Notes: generated from the letters alone by a model not told the origin. A DNA stretch of 62,551 nucleotides from Niastella vici (GCF_002077945.1 NZ_LVYD01000076.1:1-62551); one strand, 5' to 3'; shown: positions 26,529 through 36,860, numbered from the stretch's first letter. A program made the numbers and translations.

Positions 26529-27917
26529 TTATAAATTAATATCCATAACCTTGTTTTTCTTTCGGCTCTCCTCGGCCATGAAACCCATAATATGACTTTC
26601 GATACTTTCATCGATGGTAGAGGTTAACAGCTTCGGATTTTGCTGCGCTACAGCCTGTACAAAATCATGCGCCAGCAACCAGTCGCCCCCGCCATGTCCA
26701 TTGTTCTTATACCCTTCCACATCTTCTGCAATGGGCACCAGTTTGTTGCTTTTGCCGGTCCTGAAATCGGTGACCACCAGCTCAGTCATATCCCCTACCA
26801 TATCGCCCATAGACCCCATAACACGCGTGCGGCGTCCGCCATAGGAAGTGAACGCTTCCATGGAAAAACTGGCGGTAACGTTATCGCCAAAGCGAATGTT
26901 GGTGATATAATGATCGGGTTGGTCATTCTCCATACGGTAAACACAACGGCCGTAATTGGTGGTGCGCAATTTCTCCATAATGGCTTCGGCATGTTTTGTT
27001 TTATCATCGGGCAGGTCGAATACCCCCGTGCGTTGGCGCTTATCGTAATACGACCTGATGGCTGAATACGGACAGGTTCTTTCAACCGTACAACCATCGG
27101 TACACCGCGCCGTACTGCCCGCCGGCGCATTTTCTTTTTTAAACCATTTGAGATCGCCCATAGCTACTATTTGTTTGGCCGGCTTGTTAATGACCCATTT
27201 TATGATATCCAGGTCGTGGCACGATTTGGCGAGAATGATGGGCGTTGTTTGTTTTGAGTTATGCCAGTTGCCGCGTACATACGAATGCGCCATATGCGTA
27301 TGTTCAATAGGTTCCATATGCTGCACACTCATCACCTCTCCTATAGCGCCCTGTGCTATCAATTCTTTCATCTTTACAAAATATGGGGCATAGCGCAGCA
27401 CATGGCATACCGCCACAATACGGCCTGTTTTTTTCGCCAGCGCCAGTATATCGCGGCATTCTTTTTCTGTTGGCGCAATGGGTTTTTCCAACAGTACATC
27501 ATACCCCATCTCCAGCGCTTTCATACAGGGGGCATAATGCAAATTATCGGGCGTGGTAATAATAATGGCATCGGCAAATTTCGGCCGCTCAAAGATGCGC
27601 TCCCAGGTATCGACGCGGTTGGCATCGGCGATCTGGTGTAATTTTGCATACCGCTCGTTGCGAATGGGAATGGGTTCCGCCACCCCAACAATATCTAACA
27701 GGTTGGGAAATTTAGCGGCAAAGTTGCCATACACATTTCCCCGCCCACCGGCGCCGAGCGTAATGGCGGTAACGGGTTTGTCGACCGGTTTGTGTAAGGG
27801 ATTTTTGGGCACCTCATATTCCACCGTTCCATCTGCCAAACGGGCCACAGCTTCTGACCCTATCACGGTAGCGCCTATGCTTAAACCCAACTGCTTTATT
27901 AGACTTCTTCTGTTCAT
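26529..27917 (-). CDS. Gfo/Idh/MocA-family oxidoreductase
   Basis: 462 residues, opening with a twin-arginine-like signal (NRRSLIKQLGLSIGATVIG). A Rossmann fold follows (AITLGAGGRGNVYGNFAA), then the family's LLEKPIAPTEKE (catalytic Lys in EKP) and CHVLRYAPYF blocks. A cysteine-containing insert (CTDGCTVERTCPYSA) is characteristic of one Bacteroidota subgroup and might bind metal. It is the last gene of the minus-strand sigma/FecR/SusC/SusD unit (32 bp after SusD), which suggests that it processes the imported sugar; NAD(P) use is family knowledge. Confidence 0.92.
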   Translation of the reverse strand: MNRRSLIKQLGLSIGATVIGSEAVARLADGTVEYEVPKNPLHKPVDKPVTAITLGAGGRGNVYGNFAAKFPNLLDIVGVAEPIPIRNERYAKLHQIADANRVDTWERIFERPKFADAIIITTPDNLHYAPCMKALEMGYDVLLEKPIAPTEKECRDILALAKKTGRIVAVCHVLRYAPYFVKMKELIAQGAIGEVMSVQHMEPIEHTHMAHSYVRGNWHNSKQTTPIILAKSCHDLDIIKWVINKPAKQIVAMGDLKWFKKENAPAGSTARCTDGCTVERTCPYSAIRSYYDKRQRTGVFDLPDDKTKHAEAIMEKLRTTNYGRCVYRMENDQPDHYITNIRFGDNVTASFSMEAFTSYGGRRTRVMGSMGDMVGDMTELVVTDFRTGKSNKLVPIAEDVEGYKNNGHGGGDWLLAHDFVQAVAQQNPKLLTSTIDESIESHIMGFMAEESRKKNKVMDINL

Positions 27918-27948
27918 GAATGAAAATTGATTGTTTTAATATTTATCC

Positions 27949-29541
27949 TTAGTACAGATCGTTTTGCGTCATATGCGGGTTGGCCAGCATCTCGGCCTGT
28001 GGAACCGGCCAGCGAAAATCGCGCGCTACATTGCACGAGCGCACCTCCACTTTTACCGGTTGATTGGTAGCCGGGTCAATAGCGCCGTATACCTGTCCGT
28101 TCATGACGTCGCCCAGGATGCCCCAGCGGCGGATATCATAAAAACGCGTTCCTTCAAATGCCAGCTCCGACTGGCGTTCGCGGCGCACCAGTTCGCGCAG
28201 CTTTTCTTTGGTATTGTATTTTGAAACATCTACCGGCGGCATGGCGGCACGGGCGCGAATGTCGTTCAGGTACCGCACCACATCGGGATCGCTCCATTTA
28301 TCCGTTTCCACCAGCGCTTCCACATAGTTGAGCAAAATTTCTGCATAGCGAATGATCATATAATCGAGGGTGCGCGTGCCCGTACGGTCCTTGGGGTCAA
28401 GGTATTTGTTTACCCAGAAGCCGGTAGCCGTTGCATTTTGCGCACCCAGCCGGTCGAGGTTGGTTTGCGCGGCATCGAAAGGCTTCAGTACATAGGAAGA
28501 ATAGGTTTGTCCCGGTAACAATACGGAGGCGGTCAACCGCGGATCGCGGTTGTTTTTGTAATTGGGATCTTTTTGATAAATAGCAATGGAATCGGGCCCC
28601 AGCTCCCAAATAGTTTTTCCCTGTTTGGTTTCGTAATTATTTACTACAGAAGCAGTAGGTGAAATAATTGTTTTTCCACCCACCCCCAGCGGCGCAAAGG
28701 TGAGCCACTGATTACCACCACTGGTATTCTCCTTGTAGAAGATCCTTTCCTTATTCACTTCTCCCGTGTACAGGAAAAGATCGGCATAACTGTTCTTTGG
28801 GTTCGAAACGGTCTTGTACAATTCATACACGCCGAGGTCGATCACCTTTTTGGCAGCGTCTTTGGCGGCATCATAATTTTTATAAAATAAAGCCAGCCGG
28901 CTGATGAGCGCCCAGCAGGTGCCTGCTGACACTCTTTTAAGATCGGCATTGGTATAAACAGCCGGCAGGTGATTGGCGCAGTCGGTCAATTCGCTTACCA
29001 CAAAATTGTACACATCTGCTTCCGTATTGCGCTCGAGGTAACTTTCGGCCGGCGTTGCCGAGGTTTTTATAATGGGTATTCCGCCAAAGAACAGCATCAG
29101 CTCCATATGATAATAAGCCCGCAATGCCCTTGCTTCATACTTGTACCGGTTCTTCAGTGAATCGTCCATAAAACAATTGTCAACGTTTTCGAGAAAGCGG
29201 CAGGCCCGGCGAATGTCTTTAAAATCATCCTGCCAAATACCGGTGCCTACATCCCAGGTGGGGTTTTGCAATCCTTTTACATACGATTCGTAATCGCCGC
29301 GCGTACTTTGACGGGCAACTGCTTCGTCACTCAATGCCGATAAAAACATTAATTGCCGCCCCGATGATCCATCGGGCACACCTACATACACCGAATTAAG
29401 CGCATTGGTAGCGTCGGCACTTGTGTTCCACCATTCTTCATCGGAGATGGCGGTAGGGTGATCGTGTTCCAGGAATTTTTTACAACCGGAAAACAGCAGT
29501 GATCCGGCAACAAACGATATGATAAAAGTTATGGATCTCAT
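27949..29541 (-). CDS. SusD/RagB-family lipoprotein
   Basis: 530 residues with lipoprotein signal (ITFIISFVAGSLLFSGC), followed by KKFLEHDHPTAISDEEWWN, YRYEARALRAYYHMELMLFFGGIPII-type SusD motifs and the C-terminal RRERQSELAFEGTRFYDIRRWG block. It begins 11 bp after the SusC stop and precedes the oxidoreductase gene. Substrate-capturing lid of the adjacent transporter. Confidence 0.95.
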   Translation of the reverse strand: MRSITFIISFVAGSLLFSGCKKFLEHDHPTAISDEEWWNTSADATNALNSVYVGVPDGSSGRQLMFLSALSDEAVARQSTRGDYESYVKGLQNPTWDVGTGIWQDDFKDIRRACRFLENVDNCFMDDSLKNRYKYEARALRAYYHMELMLFFGGIPIIKTSATPAESYLERNTEADVYNFVVSELTDCANHLPAVYTNADLKRVSAGTCWALISRLALFYKNYDAAKDAAKKVIDLGVYELYKTVSNPKNSYADLFLYTGEVNKERIFYKENTSGGNQWLTFAPLGVGGKTIISPTASVVNNYETKQGKTIWELGPDSIAIYQKDPNYKNNRDPRLTASVLLPGQTYSSYVLKPFDAAQTNLDRLGAQNATATGFWVNKYLDPKDRTGTRTLDYMIIRYAEILLNYVEALVETDKWSDPDVVRYLNDIRARAAMPPVDVSKYNTKEKLRELVRRERQSELAFEGTRFYDIRRWGILGDVMNGQVYGAIDPATNQPVKVEVRSCNVARDFRWPVPQAEMLANPHMTQNDLY

Positions 29542-29552
29542 ATTGTGGCGAA

Positions 29553-32500
29553 TTAAAATTGAATGTTACAGCCTATGGTATAGGTTTTCATAATTCCATA
29601 TGTCCATTGGTTACCGCGGCTTTCGGGGTCGGTTAATTTAAGCCGGGTAAACGTGAGCGGGTTCTGGGCATTGAAATACAGTCGCATAGCGTTGATGCCT
29701 GCCCGCTTTGTAAAGGCCGAGGTAAGGTTGCACCCCAGCTGAATATATTTCACGCGCACATAGGCGCCGTTCTGGAACCAGAAATCGGACGACAACTTAT
29801 TATTCGCCGGTGCGGTTGACAGGCGGGGAAAGCGCGCGCCGGTTCTCTCCGGTGTCCAGTAATTGGCTGCGTAATATTTTGTGGGCACGCCGCCGTCTTT
29901 GCTTAAGTCCAATGGTAATGCGAACATATCGAGCAATACCGCATCGCTTTTGTTAGTACCCTGTAATAAGAATTCCAGGTCAATTTTTTTATAGGAGATC
30001 CTGAAATTCGAGAAGTAGTTCAATTGCGGAACCGGGTTGCCCAGGATCGTCTGGTCTTTTGCGTTGATCTCTCCATCGCCGCTGAGGTCAAGGTATTTGA
30101 TATCGCCGGGCGCTGCATTGGGCAGCACCGGCACCACTGCTTTGCCTGTACCGTCAAAATCGCTCGCTTGCAACAAACCTGCGGTCTTATACCCATACAA
30201 ACTGCCAATGGCGCTGCCCACCTGGTTAATGGTGGTACCGGTTGAATTTATATACGGGCCGGCCACCAGGTTCAAAATGGTATTGGTATTGTACGAAACG
30301 CCGGGCCTTACGGAGAGGCGAATATTTTTTGAAGGCTTTGCATTGTAATTCATCGACAGCTCCCATCCTTTGTTCTGCACCCGGCCAGCATTCACCGGTA
30401 CCTGGTCTTCAAAACCACCTACCAGCGGTAAGGAAGGATTCAGAATAATATTGTTGGTTGTTTTGTTGTAATAATCAACCGTGAATTCGAGCCTGCCGCC
30501 AAACAAACCTATGTCGGCCCCGGCATCGGCCATATGCACGGTTTCCCAGGTAATATCGGGATTGCCATAAGTGGTTTCAACACCACTCGAAGAATTGATG
30601 AGGGTTTGGTATTGGTATAAACCAATATTCTCATTTCCTAAATACCCGTAAGATGCCCTTAATTTAAAGTTGTTGATAAAACCCACTCCTTTCAGGAAGT
30701 TCTCATTATGCACATTCCAGCCAAGCGCAAACGAAGGAAAATAGCCAAACCGGTGGTTGGGGCTGAACCGGGAAGAGCCATCGGTACGAATAGTTCCTTC
30801 GACCAGGTATTTATTCTGGTATGAATAATTCAGTTTGGCATAGCCCGAGATCATGGACGATACATCCCAGTCGCCCGAATTGGTTTCTTCCTGCGAATAC
30901 CCGGCCATGGCAAAGATCATATGGTCGCCCATAGTGAGGGTATAATCGGCATTGGCGCCCAGGTAATAATAGGTACTCCGTGCAGAAGATACGGAGCGTT
31001 GCATGGTCCAGGTTTGTAATAACTGGCCGGTGTAGTAATCAAAAAAGTTATAGGCATCGCGGGTATCGCGGGTGATATCACTGTTCAACCTGAAACTGAA
31101 CTGACCGCGCAGGTTCAACCCCGGTAATACGCGCCATTTGGGCTGCAAATTAATGCTGGTTTGTCCGCTCTCATATTTATGCTGTCCGCCCCGCTCGGCG
31201 TATGCCACGGGATTAACAATATCAACATAGCGGCCGTAAATAGTTCTGCCATCTACTTCGGGATATTTGGGTAGAATGGTGGGTGGAACGCGGTACACAT
31301 CTTCGAGCAGGCGGTTACCATTGTTACCTGCGGTACGGTTAGGCGTAAGGGTATTTCTTTTAATGGCCAGCATGTCGAGGTTAACGGTGAAATTCTTACT
31401 CAGCGTTATAGACGTATTGGCCCTGATGTTGAACCGGCCGGTATTGTTTATCGGCAGCATGCCCTGTTGGTACAGGTAATTACCCGTGAGGGCAAAACGG
31501 GCCACGTTATTACCACCGCTTACTGAAAGTGAATGGCTGGTTATTGGCGCGTGTTGATCGATGACTTCATTGATCCAGTTGGTATTGGGATAACGCACGG
31601 GGTCAACGCCATTCATGGTATTGATGATATCACTGTCGCTATAGGAAGGCGCTTTACCGGCATTCACCTGTGCTTCGTTGTACATACGCATATACTCAGG
31701 CGCCTCCACCACTTTTGGTAAATAGGTGGGCGCCTGTATACCCACATAACCATCGTAGGTAACCGATACTTTACCGGGTATACCTCTTTTGGTGGTAACG
31801 ACAATTACGCCATTGGCGGCGCGGGACCCATAAATGGCAGCGGCGGCGGCGTCTTTGAGCACGGTAACACTTTGCACCGTAACCGGGTCAATGAAGTTCA
31901 TATCCATGGGAATACCATCGACCAGGATGAGCGGATTGCTATTACCCAGTGTACTGATGCCCCTGATCTTGATGGCAGCCGCATCGCCGCCCGGCAGGCC
32001 CGAGCTTTGCGTTACCTGCAAACCGGTAACCCCACCCTGCAAACTTTGCGATAAGGTGGTAATGGGCTTACCGGTAATATTCGACGCCACATCGAGTGTG
32101 GCCACCGAACTGGCAATGTGTTTCTTTCTTTGTTCCGACAAACCAACTACTACAACCTGGTCGAGGTCGCTCACATCTTCCTTCATGGAAATATTCAGTG
32201 CATTGTCGCTTTTTGAAACGGTGTATTCAACCGGTTTAAAACTCACCCTCGAGAAAACAAGTACATCGTACCGGCTCACGTGGATAGTAAAGTAGCCATC
32301 TGCATCGGTGGTGGCGCTAACGGAAGCCCCTTTCACTTTAATGGTAACCCCCGGCAATGCCACCGGCGGTTCATGGGTATCGTATACCCGGCCCCTGATG
32401 GTAAGGGAAGAGTCGCGGCGGTTGACAGTAGTAGTTACCACCGCTGCAGGCGTACCGGTTACCGGCAGGCCTTTGATAACCGCTGCCGGATCGGGCAACG

Positions 32501-32888
32501 CGGGTGTGGCGGTCATTACTTCCTGTTTAGGGGTAATGATTATTTGCCGGCCATTGATGGTATAGGTTAGACCGGTTTCATTGAGCGCCAGGGTAAGCAC
32601 ATCGGCCACAGACGCGTTCTTTATTTCAAAATGAACCGTCTTTCGCAATTCTTTTTTTAGCAGTTTGTCGCGGTAAAAAATAAGATAATCAGTTTGCTTT
32701 TGAATGGCCTCAAACAATTCGGGTAAGGTGGCGTGTTGCAGATTCAAATCAACACGCGTGTTCTGGGAATAAGTTTTTGCTGAAACGCTCAGCATGCCAA
32801 GGAACAGTAAATAAACAGTGAACCTGATCTTTAAAAATAGCAGGTTGGTATGCCCCCTACCGGGACATTTGCAGCAGTTAATTTTCAT
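29553..32888 (-). CDS. SusC/RagA-family TonB-dependent transporter
   Basis: 1111 residues: signal-type N-terminus (FTVYLLFLGMLSVSAKTYSQ), STN domain (about 45-120), carboxypeptidase-D-regulatory domain (about 165-245, IRGRVYDTHEPPVALPGVTI), the VVVVGLSEQRKK pre-plug sequence, plug (about 255-370 with TVLKDAAAAAIYGSRAANGVI) and barrel. The C-terminal SAFTKRAGINAMRLYFNAQNP is typical. STN presence together with upstream FecR and sigma genes indicates trans-envelope signalling. Second gene pair of the locus with SusD 11 bp downstream. Confidence 0.95.
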   Translation of the reverse strand: MKINCCKCPGRGHTNLLFLKIRFTVYLLFLGMLSVSAKTYSQNTRVDLNLQHATLPELFEAIQKQTDYLIFYRDKLLKKELRKTVHFEIKNASVADVLTLALNETGLTYTINGRQIIITPKQEVMTATPALPDPAAVIKGLPVTGTPAAVVTTTVNRRDSSLTIRGRVYDTHEPPVALPGVTIKVKGASVSATTDADGYFTIHVSRYDVLVFSRVSFKPVEYTVSKSDNALNISMKEDVSDLDQVVVVGLSEQRKKHIASSVATLDVASNITGKPITTLSQSLQGGVTGLQVTQSSGLPGGDAAAIKIRGISTLGNSNPLILVDGIPMDMNFIDPVTVQSVTVLKDAAAAAIYGSRAANGVIVVTTKRGIPGKVSVTYDGYVGIQAPTYLPKVVEAPEYMRMYNEAQVNAGKAPSYSDSDIINTMNGVDPVRYPNTNWINEVIDQHAPITSHSLSVSGGNNVARFALTGNYLYQQGMLPINNTGRFNIRANTSITLSKNFTVNLDMLAIKRNTLTPNRTAGNNGNRLLEDVYRVPPTILPKYPEVDGRTIYGRYVDIVNPVAYAERGGQHKYESGQTSINLQPKWRVLPGLNLRGQFSFRLNSDITRDTRDAYNFFDYYTGQLLQTWTMQRSVSSARSTYYYLGANADYTLTMGDHMIFAMAGYSQEETNSGDWDVSSMISGYAKLNYSYQNKYLVEGTIRTDGSSRFSPNHRFGYFPSFALGWNVHNENFLKGVGFINNFKLRASYGYLGNENIGLYQYQTLINSSSGVETTYGNPDITWETVHMADAGADIGLFGGRLEFTVDYYNKTTNNIILNPSLPLVGGFEDQVPVNAGRVQNKGWELSMNYNAKPSKNIRLSVRPGVSYNTNTILNLVAGPYINSTGTTINQVGSAIGSLYGYKTAGLLQASDFDGTGKAVVPVLPNAAPGDIKYLDLSGDGEINAKDQTILGNPVPQLNYFSNFRISYKKIDLEFLLQGTNKSDAVLLDMFALPLDLSKDGGVPTKYYAANYWTPERTGARFPRLSTAPANNKLSSDFWFQNGAYVRVKYIQLGCNLTSAFTKRAGINAMRLYFNAQNPLTFTRLKLTDPESRGNQWTYGIMKTYTIGCNIQF

Positions 32889-32923
32889 ACGTTAGCGGTT
32901 AGTTAACAATGTGGTTATATAGT

Positions 32924-34129
32924 TTATTTTCTTACAGCCAGTTTTTGTTGGTTTGGTAAATACATATAGGAGGTGCCAAGGCACACCAGGTTCATGACTT
33001 CGTCGATACTATTTTGCAGATCGAGCCGGCCCGAAAATGTTTCATCACTATGGGCCAGCACACTGGTGTTTATTTGAACGTCGTAATACCGCGACACCCG
33101 TTTCACGATTAGTTCCAACGGCGCCTGTTTGAAGATGAGGTAACCCATTTTCCACGACACATATTCCTCGGTATTGACCGATGCAACGGCGATATTTTGT
33201 GCACCGGTTTCAAAGCTGCCGAGGTTACCCGGTACCAGTTGTTTGGTGAGCGTGCCGCCGGCACTTTTAGCACTGAGGGCCACGCTGCCTTTTTCCAACA
33301 CCACATTACTTTGCACGTCGTCGTCATAAGCGCTTACATTAAACCGGGTGCCCAGTACATTTACTGTTATATTTTTTGTGAGCACCGAAAAGGGTTTGGC
33401 AGCATCGTGTTTAACATCGAAATAGGCTTCCCCGGTTAATTGAACCCGGCGTTCATTACCGGTAAACGTGGTGGGATACTTTATGGAAGAAGCGGTATTG
33501 AGCCATACGAGGGTACCATCGGCCAGGGTTAGCTGCACCATTTTAATTCCCCGCGGAACCGTTAAAGTATGATACGCGACGGCGCCCTTGTTGTTTACAG
33601 TAGAATCGTACGTAATACGGTTATCGGCCAGTTTTATAATATTGACAGCACCGTGACCGGTCACCCGCCCGTTCCCGGTTTTATTTAATTCTATTTGCTC
33701 TCCATTGGCCAGGGTTATAAAGGCGCCGGTCTTTTTGGGCAGGGTTGTTTGAACAGGGGGCGTGGAAGCTGTTTGGCTGGAACCATTTTTTACCGCCGCT
33801 TTTCTCCCGAAGTAAAACAACCCCGCGCCCAGCAGCAACAGCAGGATAGCAGCCGCCGCCGCGCGGTAAAATAATAGTTTGTAGGTCCTGGAGGCAGGGG
33901 GTTGAACCGCCTTTAGTAACCGGGTGCGCACCCGGTCGCTGATGTGGGCAGGCACTTCCGCATTTGAGTCCATCGCTTCCTGGAATTCAGCCTGTAGCTG
34001 CTTCAATAACAGCCGGTTAGCCACATCCTGCTGAAGCCATTGCAGCAGCTCCTCCACCTGTTGGGGGGAGCAGGCATTATTCAGGTAATTCCCTAAAAGC
34101 CGGGTATAATATTCATTCATTTCCGCCAT
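32924..34129 (-). CDS. FecR-type anti-sigma factor
   Basis: 401 residues from the ATG at 34129 (the frame contains a TTG two codons upstream). Membrane segment at about 85-105 (AAAAAILLLLLGAGLFYF), FecR domain with ITLANGEQIELNKTGNG, VPRGIKMVQLTLADGTLVWLN and FDVKHDAAKPFSVLTKNIT, and C-terminal DUF4974-type domain. It lies between the sigma gene (132 bp upstream) and SusC (35 bp downstream). Confidence 0.94.
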   Translation of the reverse strand: MAEMNEYYTRLLGNYLNNACSPQQVEELLQWLQQDVANRLLLKQLQAEFQEAMDSNAEVPAHISDRVRTRLLKAVQPPASRTYKLLFYRAAAAAILLLLLGAGLFYFGRKAAVKNGSSQTASTPPVQTTLPKKTGAFITLANGEQIELNKTGNGRVTGHGAVNIIKLADNRITYDSTVNNKGAVAYHTLTVPRGIKMVQLTLADGTLVWLNTASSIKYPTTFTGNERRVQLTGEAYFDVKHDAAKPFSVLTKNITVNVLGTRFNVSAYDDDVQSNVVLEKGSVALSAKSAGGTLTKQLVPGNLGSFETGAQNIAVASVNTEEYVSWKMGYLIFKQAPLELIVKRVSRYYDVQINTSVLAHSDETFSGRLDLQNSIDEVMNLVCLGTSYMYLPNQQKLAVRK

Positions 34130-34261
34130 GGTCAATTGTATATAGCTACACAGTTTATATGGTACATAACATGCTCATCGCACGCATAATATCACTAATG
34201 TAGTACATATAATATCCCGAATGGCGGGTGGAGGGTGGGTGCCGGTGAAAAAAAAAGATTT

Positions 34262-34894
34262 TTAGCCCAGGATAAGCTGCTGAGCGGCGGGGAGTTCTGA
34301 AATGAGAAATAATAATAACATAAACTGTGTGGGGGTATCGCCGTATTGGTCAAGGTGTTCGCGGATCAATTTCATGGCCAGCACCATATGTTCCTTTACA
34401 GTGTTGCGCGAAATGCCCAGCGCTGCGGCCACCTGTTCATAGGTCATGCCTTCTTCGCGGCAAAGTTTGAACACCTTCTGGCGTTGAGGTGGCAGGCGAT
34501 CGATGGCGGCTTGTAACAATTCCTGGTATTGTTGCCACAGCACTTTGAGGTCGGCGTCGGCAACCGATTGCGCAAACTGCTGCATCACCTGCACCCGCAG
34601 GTTTTCGTCGATGGCGATCTTCTTTAATAGTTTGAAAACACTGTTGCGGCAAATACGGTACAGGTAGGCTTTGAAAGAAAGTGCGGGATCGATGCGGCTC
34701 CTGATCTCCCATATTTTGAGAAATACGTCCTGCAAAACATCTTCAGCAATGGCAGGAGATTTAACAAAGCGAAGTACATAATGATACAGGGGCTGATGGT
34801 ACTGGTTGTATACTTCCAGGAATGCATCGCTGTCGCCCTTTTGCAATCGCTGTATTACACTTTGCTCGTAATATGTACCGGGTGTTGTAGACAC
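34262..34894 (-). CDS. ECF-type RNA polymerase sigma-70 factor
   Basis: 210 residues. The start is GTG at 34894: upstream in frame a stop (TAG) is met, and no internal Met occurs before region 2. Region 2 (QPLYHYVLRFVKSPAIAEDVLQDVFLKIWE, about 33-65) and region 4 (MTYEQVAAALGISRNTVKEHM, about 150-170) are clear. A hydrophobic tail follows (TQFMLLLFLISELP). The GTG sits inside the stem of a perfect palindrome (34888-34909), which could limit translation or bind a regulator. First gene of the minus-strand Sus locus. Confidence 0.93.
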   Translation of the reverse strand: MSTTPGTYYEQSVIQRLQKGDSDAFLEVYNQYHQPLYHYVLRFVKSPAIAEDVLQDVFLKIWEIRSRIDPALSFKAYLYRICRNSVFKLLKKIAIDENLRVQVMQQFAQSVADADLKVLWQQYQELLQAAIDRLPPQRQKVFKLCREEGMTYEQVAAALGISRNTVKEHMVLAMKLIREHLDQYGDTPTQFMLLLFLISELPAAQQLILG

Positions 34895-34909
34895 TTTATT
34901 AAGTGTCTA
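34888..34909 (-). promoter_or_regulatory. Palindrome covering the sigma-factor start codon
   Basis: Perfect 9-bp arms TAGACACTT and AAGTGTCTA with a 4-nt spacer. On the minus-strand mRNA the hairpin's 3' arm contains the GUG start codon. It could be a repressor operator or an RNA hairpin masking initiation. Seen directly; function is inference. Confidence 0.6.
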
Positions 34910-34952
34910 AAATAGGGAATTTGGGGGATTAATGCACAGGTTTTGAACCCGT

Positions 34953-34988
34953 CAAAAAAAAGAGGCTGCACCATTGCTGATGCAGCCC
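34953..34988 (-). terminator. Intrinsic terminator of the GH97 gene
   Basis: On the minus strand, stem GGCTGCA / TGCAGCC (34981-34987 and 34964-34970) followed by CTCTTTTTTTTGAC. It lies 40 bp after the GH97 stop and separates it from the sigma gene. Confidence 0.85.
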
Positions 34989-35027
34989 CTGCTCTCAATT
35001 ATAAACGCTAAATCTAAAACCCGGTGT

Positions 35028-36860
35028 TTATGGCACCGCAGGACGAATGACCATTGCCTGCCCACCCTTAGCCCTGATATCAAAATGGATTACATCTCCT
35101 TTTTTAACGGTCATGGCCGTTTTGCGGATACCGCCTGCTTCATCATCCTCATATACCGTGGCGATATATTTTTTTCCTTTACTCAGAAAATTGAGTGGCA
35201 GATTACTTTGCCAGTCGGTTAACCCGGCAGCACTTCCCACAAACCAGGTATTCCCTTTCCTGCGGGCTACCGTAATATTTTTGCCGATTTCGCCCAACAG
35301 GTAATGCGATTCATTCCATACGGTTGGAACGTATTTGAAAAATTCGATCTCTTCTTCATTCGTATAATCGGCCGGCTTGCCATACCAGAAACACGACTGC
35401 AGGGGGCTGAAGTAAATAACGGTGAGTGCCAGTTGCTGCGCCTTGCTCACCGTGAGCTTATGGCTATAGCTTTCTTTTATATTGGGATAACAAAAGGTGT
35501 AATCGGCCGCGCCGCCAATAAAACGGGTAAAAGGCAGTACGGTATTATGAAAAGCATCCGGTGTATTTTCATTACCGCGTATACCTTCCTGCGTTAGCAG
35601 GGCCGGATACGTTCTGCTTAACCCGGTAGGTTTATAATTATCGTGGATATTCAGTACAAAACCATACTCATTCACTTTTTTGATCGCCCCCGAAAGCCAG
35701 TTCAATCCCTTTTGCGTTAAAGCATCTACAAAGCCGAACTTCATGCCCGCCACACCCCAGTTTTTATACAGGGGAAGCAGGGTATCCAGTTTTTGTTTGA
35801 GCCCAACATAGTTCACATAGAGGATCACCCCAATGCCTTTTTCTTTTCCATGTGCAATAACGGCAGGCATATCAATTTGCGGTATCGGCTGGGTAGGGTC
35901 TGAAACGGTATTAAATTCGGCGCCATACCAACCGGCATCGTACATGATGTACTGCAGGTTATGCGCTGCGGCAAAATCAATACAATCGAGGCCGCTCTGG
36001 GTAGTGAGCACCACAGACCTGATGAGCTTGCCAGGTTGCACGCCCGCAGGAATGCCATTGGCCGGTGGCGGGTTTAACTGTAAACCAAGCTGGCTGAACT
36101 GGTGCAGGCCGATGGCAGTTGGGGAAACACTGATCGTTCGCCAGGGCGTAAGTTGGGCGTCAACTATATGTACAGCAGTATCCCGGACATAAGCAACTTC
36201 CAGGCTATGCGGGGCTGTTCCCCTTTTCAATTCAGCCTTTGTAAAATGATCGTTGGCTGCTTCCCCTATACTGAGATACCATTTGCCATTGGTAAGCGTA
36301 GCGGGAAGATCGCAGGTTCGCCGGAATGAATCTATTGTAACAGGGGTAAAAACCGATTCGGTATTATACTGGTATAAAGTATACGGCCCGGTGAACTGAA
36401 AGCTTGTTTGCTCCTTTTTTATACTATTGACGGCCGGGCTCGTCTTACTCAATTGATACCTGAATGCCAGGCTGCCATTGTACACCCGGGCAATAAAATT
36501 ATAATGGATGGAAGGCGCCACGCACGACAACATCAATTCATTATAATCATTGGTTATGGTGTCGCTTTCGCCAAGCGGCCAGGCAAACCGTTGCCGGTTG
36601 CTGCGCGCAGCTTCATTGATAATGGTTACCGGTTCAACTACGTTGTTTGATGGCGTTATACCCAACGCCGACCAGTCAATAACCAGCTGTCCGCCAACAA
36701 ACAGCCGGTAAAGGAGTTGTCCGCTCTTACTTACACCTGTTTCAATACCAGTGCTTCTGTCAGGAGACAACGCCTTGTATACTTTCGCTACCTGTGCATG
36801 GCCGGTTTGCCCTAGTATAACCAGGAGCAGCAGGCAGCATGTTGCTTTTATTTTTATCAT
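35028..36860 (-). CDS. Glycoside hydrolase family 97 (alpha-glucosidase/alpha-galactosidase type)
   Basis: 610 residues from the ATG at 36860, which places a signal peptide first (CCLLLLVILGQTGHAQ); the frame extends 32 codons upstream without support. N-terminal beta-sandwich (KVYKALSPDRSTGIETGVSKSG), TIM barrel with YIMYDAGWYG, GVAGMKFGFVDALTQ, VLNIHDNYKPTGLSRTYP and LLTQEGIRGNE, then an all-beta C-terminal domain: the GH97 layout of SusB. GMKFGFVDA and QEGIRGNE hold the likely catalytic acids; the Asp in GFVD favours the retaining (alpha-galactosidase-like) branch, but that is inference. It is transcribed away from the third Sus locus and shares its intergenic region. Confidence 0.9.
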   Translation of the reverse strand: MIKIKATCCLLLLVILGQTGHAQVAKVYKALSPDRSTGIETGVSKSGQLLYRLFVGGQLVIDWSALGITPSNNVVEPVTIINEAARSNRQRFAWPLGESDTITNDYNELMLSCVAPSIHYNFIARVYNGSLAFRYQLSKTSPAVNSIKKEQTSFQFTGPYTLYQYNTESVFTPVTIDSFRRTCDLPATLTNGKWYLSIGEAANDHFTKAELKRGTAPHSLEVAYVRDTAVHIVDAQLTPWRTISVSPTAIGLHQFSQLGLQLNPPPANGIPAGVQPGKLIRSVVLTTQSGLDCIDFAAAHNLQYIMYDAGWYGAEFNTVSDPTQPIPQIDMPAVIAHGKEKGIGVILYVNYVGLKQKLDTLLPLYKNWGVAGMKFGFVDALTQKGLNWLSGAIKKVNEYGFVLNIHDNYKPTGLSRTYPALLTQEGIRGNENTPDAFHNTVLPFTRFIGGAADYTFCYPNIKESYSHKLTVSKAQQLALTVIYFSPLQSCFWYGKPADYTNEEEIEFFKYVPTVWNESHYLLGEIGKNITVARRKGNTWFVGSAAGLTDWQSNLPLNFLSKGKKYIATVYEDDEAGGIRKTAMTVKKGDVIHFDIRAKGGQAMVIRPAVP

